From assembly GCA_050486405.1 (NCBI GenBank), contig JBJHDF010000018.1, positions 19,407-83,406 on the forward strand: 64,000 nt of DNA, read 5' to 3'. A program made the position numbers and the translations under genes. The notes beneath the pieces are model-generated. The model was not told where the DNA came from, did no database searches, and worked only from the letters and a program-made list of their open reading frames with translations. Positions 26,360 through 34,207 of the stretch are shown here, piece after piece. How positions within the stretch are numbered: the stretch's first letter is position 1; the number at the start of each line of letters is the position of its first letter. This DNA is from JBJHDF01 sp050486405. GTDB taxonomy: Bacteria > Pseudomonadota > Gammaproteobacteria > Pseudomonadales > Cellvibrionaceae.

Positions 26360-27535
26360 TTAACCATCCGATACTTGAATAGTCCTGTAAGACCGGCAAT
26401 TTGTTGCGCTTCCGCAATTGGTTGTTCTGTAATGCAGGAAGTACTGGGTATCCGGGCTGATCTGGCAGGAGCCTCTTCTGTTGAAATTGGCCCAGTTGAT
26501 ATTGACCGCCTCGGTACCCTGACTCCGGCACACGGTGTGCGGGGAGTCGTAGGCCACACCGGGGCAACGGGCAAGCCAAACCTGCCGGGATATATGGGTG
26601 GTGCCCATAACAGCCCCATAACTGAAGTTACCCCGAACTGTATTGCTCGGCAAACTGCGGACTGGGTTGGCGTATGTTCTGGTGCCAACCATATCCACTG
26701 TAATTTGCGGCAACGAACCACTTAAATCAATCACATCGGCCTCGGTGACACTTCCCGGCCAGGAACCCCCGCAATGGCTCAGATCATAGTCCCCGGGTGA
26801 GGGTGAACTGAAGGTGATATTCACCGCGCAATTACCGCTCATGGCAGCGGTCGTAAAGGTATTTCCACTCAGGCTGCCACCACAACCCGTGGCGGACTCT
26901 ATGGTTTCGCCATCCGCGGGGGTAAGCGTAAAGGATACGACAGCGCCCTGGTTGACAGTCTGTGGACCGCTGGGGCTAATGGTGCCTGCACCACTAACCG
27001 AGGGAGTGGCCGTATACTGCTGCGGCGGCGTTGCAACAAAGTTGACCGTAACGTGGCAATCGGCGTTTATCACACCCGTGGTAAAGCTGGCGCCGCTGCC
27101 CGTATTGCCGCAGCCCTGCACGCTACCGACATGGTAACCGTCGCCGGGATTTAGCGTAAAATGGGCCCGCTGGCCACCAAACACCATAAGCGGCTCGGCA
27201 GACGTTGCAGCAGGTGTTATGGTGCCAGGGCCACTACCACCGGCCAGCCCGGCGGTAACTGCGTGATAGCCCGGGCCACCAGGGCCAATTTCAAACTCGA
27301 AACAGTCCAGGGACTCCACTTCTTGGTTGTTCAATATCAGATTGAGCCGGCGCCCATCGCCATTGGGCGACACGTCGATCCCCACCATTACAGGCCCGGT
27401 GTTGTTCTCTTCCATACAGGCGATATTGTTGATATACAAGCTCATCTCATCGACGATAGACAGGTTGTACGCCTGTGCCGCAAAAGGCATACAGACCGCC
27501 GAAACTAACCCAGCCGCCATCATTAATTTTCTCAT
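26360..27535 (-). CDS. exported protein with two InlB-like repeats, candidate secretion substrate
   Basis: A 391-residue protein with a Sec signal peptide (MRKLMMAAGL start, ending FAAQA at ~22). Two repeats at ~92–167 and ~172–243 each end in a G/S-x-GCG…FTTxxx…(D/N)Cxxx(V)NF pattern; this is the 'bacterial repeat' (InlB-like) fold with a Cys pair per repeat. About 14 Cys occur in the mature protein, so several disulfides are likely. The C-terminal ~150 residues (DLSHCGGSWPGS, VWLARCPGV, YRTTNCGSATNC) match nothing I know. GAGGGG precedes the ATG. It lies directly upstream of the T2SS operon on the same strand, which makes it a plausible substrate; no function can be assigned. Confidence 0.85.
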   Translation of the reverse strand: MRKLMMAAGLVSAVCMPFAAQAYNLSIVDEMSLYINNIACMEENNTGPVMVGIDVSPNGDGRRLNLILNNQEVESLDCFEFEIGPGGPGYHAVTAGLAGGSGPGTITPAATSAEPLMVFGGQRAHFTLNPGDGYHVGSVQGCGNTGSGASFTTGVINADCHVTVNFVATPPQQYTATPSVSGAGTISPSGPQTVNQGAVVSFTLTPADGETIESATGCGGSLSGNTFTTAAMSGNCAVNITFSSPSPGDYDLSHCGGSWPGSVTEADVIDLSGSLPQITVDMVGTRTYANPVRSLPSNTVRGNFSYGAVMGTTHISRQVWLARCPGVAYDSPHTVCRSQGTEAVNINWANFNRRGSCQISPDTQYFLHYRTTNCGSATNCRSYRTIQVSDG

Positions 27536-27850
27536 CGAAATAACCCCTCAAAGGTATATCTATTCAAGGTATCAGGACGCCGCCAGCATGTTTTTATGGA
27601 ATAAGCGGACGGTGCCATTTTCATCAAATTGTTTCGTGAACACTCCCAATCGCGCGTCAGGGACCGACACCAGCCAACCCTGCTCTGACCTCTCGCGCCC
27701 TATGCAGTTCCAGCCCCAGTAAAGCATCCCTTATTTACAACATAATAGCAGCTTTGTCAGCACTTGCTAACAAACAGACAGGGGCATATATCCTGAATGT
27801 GACTGATATAGCGCCGTTTATCGGAAATAGTCGCGCCAATCCCCTTGCCT
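27536..27850. other. intergenic region upstream of the exported-repeat gene
   Basis: About 315 bp with no supported coding frame. It must carry the promoter of the exported-repeat gene; a possible minus-strand −10 (TATTAT, near 27745) has only a weak −35, so no promoter is called. Base composition is more AT-rich than the flanking genes. Nothing else recognisable was seen. Confidence 0.5.
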
Positions 27851-27884
27851 CCCAAAAAAAAAGCGCGACCGAAGCCGCGCTTTT
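27851..27884 (-). terminator. rho-independent terminator with UUCG loop
   Basis: On the minus strand AAAAGCGCG pairs with CGCGCTTTT; the stem is extended by G·U and C·G pairs and closed by a UUCG tetraloop, and a run of nine T follows. It ends transcription of the 531-residue exported protein gene whose stop is at 27963. Confidence 0.9.
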
Positions 27885-27909
27885 CAAAACGTAGGTACCG
27901 GTCCGAGGA

Positions 27910-27941
27910 CCGTTCCGGCCTGCCAAAGCAGGCCGGAACGG
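27910..27941 (-). terminator. perfect 14-bp hairpin preceding the UUCG terminator
   Basis: CCGTTCCGGCCTGC pairs perfectly with its complement around a 4-nt loop. It sits between the gene stop and the T-tailed terminator and has no U-run of its own. It may stabilise the mRNA 3' end or act as a first pause site. Confidence 0.7.
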
Positions 27942-27962
27942 CACTAACCGTAGAGCCAAGTC

Positions 27963-29558
27963 TTAGTCTGATACAAAGATATCACGAGTATACTTGTGCT
28001 CGATCAGGCCGGCGAAGTTGGAGAGCACACCGTTCAGGGTGTTATTCTCGTACTTCTGCACCGCGAAGCCTACAACCGGCAGACCCCGGAAGGTGATGCC
28101 AGAATCGTCGACGATGCTACGATCGTTGTAGTCCGCAGGATCGCCACCCGGGGGTACCGGATTGGTGAAATCGATGCGAGCCCAACCGTTCTCGAAGCCA
28201 TCCGCCAGGTTCAGGTTGTAGGTCAGGCGCTCGGAAGAGTTCAGCGCACTGTGACCGTTAAAGGTCATGATGCTGACCTCGGTACAGAAGTTGAAGCCGT
28301 CCGGGATATCTTCAAACTGCGGAGGACGCGGAGAGAAGGGAACCTGAGTGCCTTCCGGAGGAGTAGTGGGCTGCAGCTCTTCGCGATCCCAGTATTGCAG
28401 GTTGATCTGCTCACAGGCCGTGCTGCCGCTCCAGGCCGCAGTAAAGGGCTGACGATCTTCCTGAACCGGCTCGGCCACGTAGAAGCGCTTGGTCGGGAAG
28501 GTCACTACCCAGTCGGTAGCGGCGTTCAGCACTTCGTCCAGCACGTAGTCGTTGGCGAGACTAGCACGCATCAGCACAGAGCTGACCGCATCCACACCGC
28601 CGCGAGCGCTGGTTACGAAGTCAGCTGCCCACACATCGGCGCCGTCGATAACATCAGAGAACTCGTCAGCCTGCGCCAGAGAGGGGAGCACGCTGCCCGG
28701 GCTTGTGTGCAGCTCATCTTCACGGAAGTTGTCAACGGCAACCGCACTGTAGGTAGCGTTGGTGCCGTTGACGGGGCTGATCAGAACACCGTAACCATAG
28801 AGGCCACCAGAGGGGCCAGCCATGTTCAGGTTGTTGTCGTTAGCCCAGTCGCCGATCGGAGCGCCACTGGCGGTCTCTTCCCAGGCGGCAACCAGAGCGG
28901 CACAGTTGGCCGGGACACCGGAAGCAGAGTGCTTGGAGTAGCCAGCAGCACCAGAGCCCAGCTGACCGTTGCCGTCGTACTCGACCATTGCGCTGCCGTC
29001 CCAAAAGCCCATAGTGCCCATTTCGATGACTTCGACATAGCCTTCGCGGGTACGGTTCAGGCCCTGGTTGGTGTCGCCACTCAACTCAAAGGTTCCGCCG
29101 GAAGCAACCCACTTGTACGCGTAGTTTACAAAGGGCACACCGTCTTCAAGGTTGGAAATGTTGGGAACAGTACAGCTGTTGTCCCAGGTTTTCAGTACCG
29201 CGCCCAGCTCGGCACCTGAGGTACCCTCCTCAACTACGGTAATGGGACCACCGGGGGTGGCTTCCAGCACGTAGGCAGAAGTGATTACCGCTGACCAGTG
29301 GTCAAACGGAGACAGGTAGAGGTTAAAGTCGAGCACCTCCTGGCTGTTCTCGCCTTCAAGGAAACGCACCTTGATGGCTTTAGCCTCGTTGGTGGTGTTG
29401 ACCACACTGATGTAGGTATCCTGATCACCCTCTACAGTGTAGTAGGGGTAGATCAATGCCTGGCCGAGACCGTCCGCATTCAAGTGAACTGCCTGGGCAG
29501 TACTCACTGCACCAGCAAAGCCAGCCAGCATTGCTAAAGGTAGAAGTTTTTTCTTCAT
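27963..29558 (-). CDS. large exported protein of unknown function
   Basis: A 531-residue protein with a clear Sec signal peptide (MKKKLLPLAMLAGFAGAV, cleavage after AQA at ~23). The mature N-terminus HLNADGLGQALIYPYYTV followed by ISVVNTTNEAKAIKVRFLEG is a pattern I have seen at the start of exported proteins in many gammaproteobacteria, whose function is not known to me. The rest is acidic and rich in Asn, Gly and aromatic residues, with six or so scattered Cys and no membrane anchor, so it is probably secreted or loosely surface-bound. TAGGAG lies before the ATG. It is a single-gene transcript: a 588-bp gap upstream and a strong double terminator downstream, which suggests high expression. 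Confidence 0.85.
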   Translation of the reverse strand: MKKKLLPLAMLAGFAGAVSTAQAVHLNADGLGQALIYPYYTVEGDQDTYISVVNTTNEAKAIKVRFLEGENSQEVLDFNLYLSPFDHWSAVITSAYVLEATPGGPITVVEEGTSGAELGAVLKTWDNSCTVPNISNLEDGVPFVNYAYKWVASGGTFELSGDTNQGLNRTREGYVEVIEMGTMGFWDGSAMVEYDGNGQLGSGAAGYSKHSASGVPANCAALVAAWEETASGAPIGDWANDNNLNMAGPSGGLYGYGVLISPVNGTNATYSAVAVDNFREDELHTSPGSVLPSLAQADEFSDVIDGADVWAADFVTSARGGVDAVSSVLMRASLANDYVLDEVLNAATDWVVTFPTKRFYVAEPVQEDRQPFTAAWSGSTACEQINLQYWDREELQPTTPPEGTQVPFSPRPPQFEDIPDGFNFCTEVSIMTFNGHSALNSSERLTYNLNLADGFENGWARIDFTNPVPPGGDPADYNDRSIVDDSGITFRGLPVVGFAVQKYENNTLNGVLSNFAGLIEHKYTRDIFVSD

Positions 29559-30146
29559 TTCTCGCTCCTAGATTTACAAGTATCGTATTGCTTTCTGTTT
29601 AGTGGTCTGCATTCTGTCAGCGAACGGCCCAGCATGCAAGCCTACTCGATTAACCACCAGCACATGACCGGCCAGATGCTCGACGAACACCCAATCGCCT
29701 TCTAAATTAACACACCATCAGTGCCCAGACAACAGGCAGAACTGCCAGATCAACTTATAAGCCCAATGGGGACGAAGCCAAGCTTCCATGCCTTAATTAT
29801 CAAGACAAACCAAGCTTCTATCTCAAAGCGAACCTGGACAGGGGGATTGTCGGGGTGGAGTCCGGTCTTGTCAACCTTATGAACCGCCCTGGTTAATCCG
29901 CACCTGGCCCCGAAAACCCGACTGGATTTCTGGGCAAAGCCCCGTCTGACCTCGGCAGTGTACCCCCTTGCGAGGGTTCAGGGAAGCCCCAGGCAGCCAT
30001 TTTTGTGCGTTTTTGCACACTGGCGCAAGAATCATCGCCAGCTTTCATGCCCGGACTCTGACTCCCTTTTTCCTACCTGAGCCAGGCCCTCTGCACAAGT
30101 GGCCGGCGCCCGCTACCCTGCGAGCGCAGAAAGTATAGTGGAAAGC
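29559..30146. other. long intergenic region between trpE and the exported protein gene
   Basis: 588 bp without a supported gene on either strand. It contains the 3' untranslated region of trpE and must contain the promoter of the 531-residue protein. Small hairpins are visible (GTGC/GCAC near 30006–30020; CCCT/AGGG near 29965–29976), but none is followed by a convincing T-run. No promoter reached a useful match. Confidence 0.5.
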
Positions 30147-31622
30147 CTAGCCCCCCGCCAGCAACCGGTCCAGGGCGCGAAAAATCACCCGGGCCTTGTT
30201 CATGGTTTCTTTCCACTCCAGTTCCGGCACCGAGTCAGCCACCACGCCGCCGCCGGCCTGGGCGTAGAGTCTCCCGGCCTTGATCACCGCGGTGCGGATG
30301 GCGATGGCGGTGTCCATATTGCCGTTCCAGGCGATATAGCCCACGGCACCGCCGTAGATACCGCGCTTTTCAGTTTCCAGTTCGTCGATAATCTCCATGG
30401 CGCGGATCTTGGGGGCGCCGGACAGGGTGCCGGCGGGCAGCGCGGCGCGCAGCACGTCCATGGCACCCAGCCCCGGCTTCAACTGGCCCACGACGTTGGA
30501 GGTGATGTGCATGACGTGGGAGTAGCGCTCCACCACCATCTTGTCGGTGACACGCACGCTGCCGGTATCCGCCACCCGGCCCACGTCGTTGCGGCCCAGG
30601 TCGATCAGCATCAGGTGTTCGGCGATCTCTTTGGGATCACCCAGCATGTCCTTTTCCATGGCCAGGTCATCTTCCGGGGTGCGGCCGCGACGGCGGGTGC
30701 CGGCAATGGGGCGCACGGTGACCTCGCCGTCTTCCAGGCGGGCCAGGATTTCCGGGCTGGAGCCCACCACCTGGTGGTCACCCCAGTCCAGGAAGTACAT
30801 ATAGGGAGAAGGATTGAGGTTGCGCAGGGCACGATAGAGATTCAGCGGCTCGGCATCGAAATCGATGGACAGCCGCTGGGAGGGCACCACCTGCATGACG
30901 TCGCCGGCCAGGGTGTATTCCTTGATGCGCTCCACGGCAGCCATATAGCGCTCTCTGCCCATATGCGAGACAAAACGCTGCTCGGAAGTGCCCTCACCTT
31001 CCAGGTTCATGGCGGGCAGTTCCGGCAGGGGCAGACGCAGGCGGGCCACCAGCTCGTCCAGGCGGGCCTCGGCCCGGCCATGGGCGTCGTCCAACTCGGG
31101 GTTGGCGTGTACCACCAGGATCAGTTTGCCGGCCAGATTGTCGAACACCAGTACCTCGTCGGACACCGCCAGCAGAATATCCGGCGTGCCCAGTACATCC
31201 TCGGGCATGCTGGCCCGCAGGTGAGGCTCCACGTAGCGCACGCAGTCGTAACCGAAATAGCCCACCAGACCGCCGGTAAAGCGGGGCAGCCCGTCCAGTT
31301 CCGGTGCCCGGTAGCGGGCCTTGAACTCCTCGACAAAGGCCAGGGGGTCGGCGCACTGCTGCTCTTCCACCACTTGACCGTCCTTTTCCACCCGCACCTG
31401 CTCGCCGTGCACCCGCAGCAGGGTGCGCGCCGGCAGACCGATCATGGAGTAGCGCCCCCACTTTTCCCCGCCCTGCACCGATTCGAACAGGTAGGAGTTT
31501 GGGCCCCGGGCCAGCTTCAGGTAGCAGGACAGGGGAGTATCCAGGTCCGCCAGCACTTCGCGCATCACCGGGATGCGGTTGTAGCCCTGGGCGGCCAGTT
31601 GGGCAAACAGCTCGGGAGTCAT
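30147..31622 (-). CDS. trpE: anthranilate synthase component I
   Basis: A 491-residue enzyme converting chorismate and ammonia (from TrpG) to anthranilate, the first step of tryptophan synthesis. The ATG at 31622 is used; the longer frame runs into rpe. The N-terminal regulatory part has NSYLFESVQGGEKWGRYSMI, whose FESV block corresponds to the tryptophan feedback site. The catalytic chorismate-binding core includes IAGTRRRGRTPEDD, ERYSHVMHITSNV and GTLSGAPKIRAMEIIDELE. It starts 13 bp after the rpe stop, so the two are co-transcribed. trpG, trpD and trpC are not downstream, and no gph lies between rpe and trpE as it does in Pseudomonas. Confidence 0.97.
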   Translation of the reverse strand: MTPELFAQLAAQGYNRIPVMREVLADLDTPLSCYLKLARGPNSYLFESVQGGEKWGRYSMIGLPARTLLRVHGEQVRVEKDGQVVEEQQCADPLAFVEEFKARYRAPELDGLPRFTGGLVGYFGYDCVRYVEPHLRASMPEDVLGTPDILLAVSDEVLVFDNLAGKLILVVHANPELDDAHGRAEARLDELVARLRLPLPELPAMNLEGEGTSEQRFVSHMGRERYMAAVERIKEYTLAGDVMQVVPSQRLSIDFDAEPLNLYRALRNLNPSPYMYFLDWGDHQVVGSSPEILARLEDGEVTVRPIAGTRRRGRTPEDDLAMEKDMLGDPKEIAEHLMLIDLGRNDVGRVADTGSVRVTDKMVVERYSHVMHITSNVVGQLKPGLGAMDVLRAALPAGTLSGAPKIRAMEIIDELETEKRGIYGGAVGYIAWNGNMDTAIAIRTAVIKAGRLYAQAGGGVVADSVPELEWKETMNKARVIFRALDRLLAGG

Positions 31623-31635
31623 AGGGGGTATCTCG

Positions 31636-32310
31636 TCAATGGGGCAACTTGTCACGCAGTTCGGCAATGGCGGCGGCGTAGTCGGGGGCTCCGAAAATGG
31701 CAGTGCCGGCAACAAAAGTATCTGCTCCGGCCCGGGCAGCCTCGCCGATGTTATCCGCGCCTATGCCGCCGTCCACCTCCAGGCGGATGGCGCGGCCGCT
31801 GGCGTCGATCAGCGCCCGGGCCTGGCGCAGCTTCTCCAGGGTGTGGGGAATGAACCGCTGACCGCCAAAGCCTGGGTTCACCGACATCAGCAACAGCATG
31901 TCCAGCCTGTCCAGCACATGCCTGACCGTCTCCAGCGAGGTGGCGGGGTTGAGCACCAGTCCGGCTTGGCAGCCGCTGTCGTGAATCAGTTGCAGGGAGC
32001 GGTCCACGTGGCGGGAGGCTTCGGGGTGAAAGGTGATGTAGCTGGCGCCGGCATCGGCGAAGCGCCGGATCAGGTCGTCCACCGGCTCCACCATCAGGTG
32101 CACGTCCACCGGTGCCTGCACGCCGTATTTGCGCAGGGCTTCACACACCATAGGGCCAAAGCTTAGGTTGGGCACATAATGGTTGTCCATGACGTCGAAG
32201 TGGATCATATCGGCACCGGCAGCCAGTACCGCGTCCACTTCTTCCCCCAACCGGGCGAAATCCGCCGCGAGAATGGAGGGGGCGATCAGGTAATCAGCTC
32301 GCTTCGTCAC
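31636..32310 (-). CDS. rpe: ribulose-phosphate 3-epimerase
   Basis: A 224-residue TIM-barrel enzyme interconverting ribulose-5-phosphate and xylulose-5-phosphate in the pentose phosphate pathway. Motifs: APSILAADFARLG at the start, HFDVMDNHYVPN with the metal-binding His/Asp, VHLMVEP, SVNPGFGGQRF (phosphate loop) and LEVDGGI. The GTG at 32310 has GAGGG 9 bp upstream and gives the standard length; an ATG at 32352 would add 14 residues. It is divergent from the acyltransferase gene and precedes trpE by 13 bp. Confidence 0.96.
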   Translation of the reverse strand: MTKRADYLIAPSILAADFARLGEEVDAVLAAGADMIHFDVMDNHYVPNLSFGPMVCEALRKYGVQAPVDVHLMVEPVDDLIRRFADAGASYITFHPEASRHVDRSLQLIHDSGCQAGLVLNPATSLETVRHVLDRLDMLLLMSVNPGFGGQRFIPHTLEKLRQARALIDASGRAIRLEVDGGIGADNIGEAARAGADTFVAGTAIFGAPDYAAAIAELRDKLPH

Positions 32311-32444
32311 AGGGTAAAGCCCTCGTTGGGAGAGTTTGTCAGTTGGCAGCATTGTACTGGATTTTTTGCCATCGCTGCCGCCCTTGCGGCCGCTGGTGCC
32401 ATTCTGGGATACTGCGCCTGCCCCTGCAGCCCAGTGAGCCCGCC

Positions 32445-33548
32445 GTGCCCCAACAGCCCTTTACCCTGAACTATGTGCCTGCCCTGGATGGCCTGCGCGG
32501 CTTTGCGGTGCTGATTGTGATGTACTTTCACGCCGACGCCCGCAATCTGAGCGGCGGTTTTATTGGCGTGGATCTGTTTTTTGTGCTCAGCGGATTTCTG
32601 ATCACCGCCCTGTTGCTGCAGGAGTACGACCGGCGCGGGTCGGTGAACCTGAAGCACTTCTACCTGCGCCGCGCGCTGCGCCTGGGGCCGGCGCTGCTGC
32701 TGATGCTGGCCGTTTTCTGCCTGGGCAGCCTGCTCTTTCTGGAGTGGGAACAGGCCCGCCGCCACCTGGGCGAGGCACTGGTGGCACTGTTCTATATGGC
32801 CAACTGGGCCCGGGCCTTCGACTTTTACCCCACGGACTTCCTAGGTCACACCTGGTCCCTGTCCATCGAGGAGCAGTTCTACCTGCTCTGGCCACTGACC
32901 CTGCTGCTGGCCATCCGCTTCACCCACAACCGCCGGCAGTTGGCGTTCGCTGCCCTGGCCCTGGCGCTGCTCTCCTGGGGGTTGCGCAGTTGGTATACCT
33001 GGGGCGATGTCTCGCTGATGCGCACCTACAACGGCCTGGACAGCCGGCTGGATATGCTGATGCTGGGCTGCACTCTGGGTATTCTGACGGCCTCGGGGCT
33101 GTTGGCTGAGCGCACCGGCCGCTGGTTGGCACGCTGGCGCTGGCCGGTGGCGCTGCTGGTGGTGCTGGGCCTGTTGGCGCTGGTGATCCGGGCCGACTGG
33201 ACCCACCCGCAGATGTACTACTGGGGCTTCACCACCACGGCGCTGCTGACGCTGCTGCTGATTCTGGATGTGACCAGCAACCCCCGCAGCCTGCTGGCCC
33301 GCCTGTTGACTCTGCGCTGGCTGGTTTGGACCGGCACCATTTCCTATGGTCTCTACCTGTGGCACTTCCCCATCTACCGCACCCTGGTGACGGCGGGCGT
33401 GACGGGGCCGACAATGATCGTTCTCGGCACTCTCGCCACCTTTATAGTGGCAACGGCCTCCTATTACGCCATGGAGCGGCCGCTGCTGCGCCTGAAACAG
33501 CGCTTTGGCGGCCACGGCCGCACGGATCAGGCGGATCACTCCGGCTGA
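32445..33548 (+). CDS. acyltransferase-3 family membrane protein (OafA/YrhL-like)
   Basis: A 367-residue integral membrane protein if translation begins at the GTG at 32445; an earlier TTG gives an untypical extension. The signature NYVPALDGLRGFAVLIVMYFH contains the family's catalytic His, and FIGVDLFFVLSGFLITALLL with the second active-site region follows. About ten hydrophobic helices span the rest, and WSLSIEEQFYLLWPL is the third conserved block. Members O-acetylate or otherwise acylate sugars of LPS, exopolysaccharide or peptidoglycan. No SGNH domain is fused. The gene is divergent from rpe, and its 3' end overlaps the murU 3' end by 13 bp on the other strand. The acceptor is unknown. 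Confidence 0.9.
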   Translation: MPQQPFTLNYVPALDGLRGFAVLIVMYFHADARNLSGGFIGVDLFFVLSGFLITALLLQEYDRRGSVNLKHFYLRRALRLGPALLLMLAVFCLGSLLFLEWEQARRHLGEALVALFYMANWARAFDFYPTDFLGHTWSLSIEEQFYLLWPLTLLLAIRFTHNRRQLAFAALALALLSWGLRSWYTWGDVSLMRTYNGLDSRLDMLMLGCTLGILTASGLLAERTGRWLARWRWPVALLVVLGLLALVIRADWTHPQMYYWGFTTTALLTLLLILDVTSNPRSLLARLLTLRWLVWTGTISYGLYLWHFPIYRTLVTAGVTGPTMIVLGTLATFIVATASYYAMERPLLRLKQRFGGHGRTDQADHSG

Positions 33549-34207
33549 AGTGCCGCCAGCCGCTCGGGAGTACCCACGTCACTCCACAGCCCCTTATGGA
33601 GTTCACCGCCCAACCGCCTCTGTGCCATCGCCGCATTGAACATGTCCAGCAGGGGAAACTTGTGGCGCCCGGCGGCGGCGGCAATCACCGCCCCGGGGCG
33701 CAGCAGGGCGATGCCGGCGTAGGTATAGCTCTGCGCCGGCTGGCGCTGACAGACCCGACCGCCGGCGTCCAGGCTGAAATCGCCCCCGGGGTGAAACGCC
33801 GGGTTGGGCACCAGCACCAGGTGTCCGTCCCGGGTTTCCGGCAGGCCGCGGCGGACCAGTCCTCCCAGGGGATAGTCGGTGCGGACATCGCCGTTGACCA
33901 ATAAGAAGGGTTCTTGCCCCAGCAGCGCCCGGGCGTGGACTATGGCGCCACCGGTTTCCAGGGGCTCCGGCTCTTCGGAATAATTCACCGTCAGGCCAAA
34001 AGCGTCTCCCTGTCCAACAAAATCCCGGATCTGCTGGCCCAGATAGGCAAGGTTGATTATCACTTCCTTTACACCAGCGGCCGCCAGGGCTTCCAGGTGG
34101 TACTGCAGCAGGGGCTTGCCGGCCACCTCCAGCAGCGGCTTGGGCCGGGCGTCAGTGAGTGGTCGCATACGCCGGCCCAGGCCCGCAGCGAGGATCATGG
34201 CTTTCAC
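33536..34207 (-). CDS. murU: N-acetylmuramate alpha-1-phosphate uridylyltransferase
   Basis: A 223-residue nucleotidyltransferase that makes UDP-MurNAc from MurNAc-1-phosphate in the cell-wall recycling bypass known from Pseudomonas. The signature LAAGLGRRMRPLTDARPKPLL lies at residues 6–26, LVNGDVRTDYP gives the metal-binding Asp, and the C-terminal GLWSDVGTPERL closes the active site. It overlaps amgK by 4 bp, which strongly supports MurU over other sugar nucleotidyltransferases. Its end overlaps the convergent acyltransferase gene by 13 bp. Confidence 0.92.
   Translation of the reverse strand: MKAMILAAGLGRRMRPLTDARPKPLLEVAGKPLLQYHLEALAAAGVKEVIINLAYLGQQIRDFVGQGDAFGLTVNYSEEPEPLETGGAIVHARALLGQEPFLLVNGDVRTDYPLGGLVRRGLPETRDGHLVLVPNPAFHPGGDFSLDAGGRVCQRQPAQSYTYAGIALLRPGAVIAAAAGRHKFPLLDMFNAAMAQRRLGGELHKGLWSDVGTPERLAALQPE

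Noticed and set aside
27996..29219. 407-codon open frame on the plus strand opposite the 531-residue exported protein
   Set aside because: The minus-strand gene has a clear signal peptide, ribosome-binding site and terminator; the plus-strand frame has none.
30099..31853. 584-codon open frame on the plus strand opposite trpE and rpe
   Set aside because: Antisense shadow of conserved enzymes; composition rich in His, Gln and Gly as expected for a reversed GC-rich gene.
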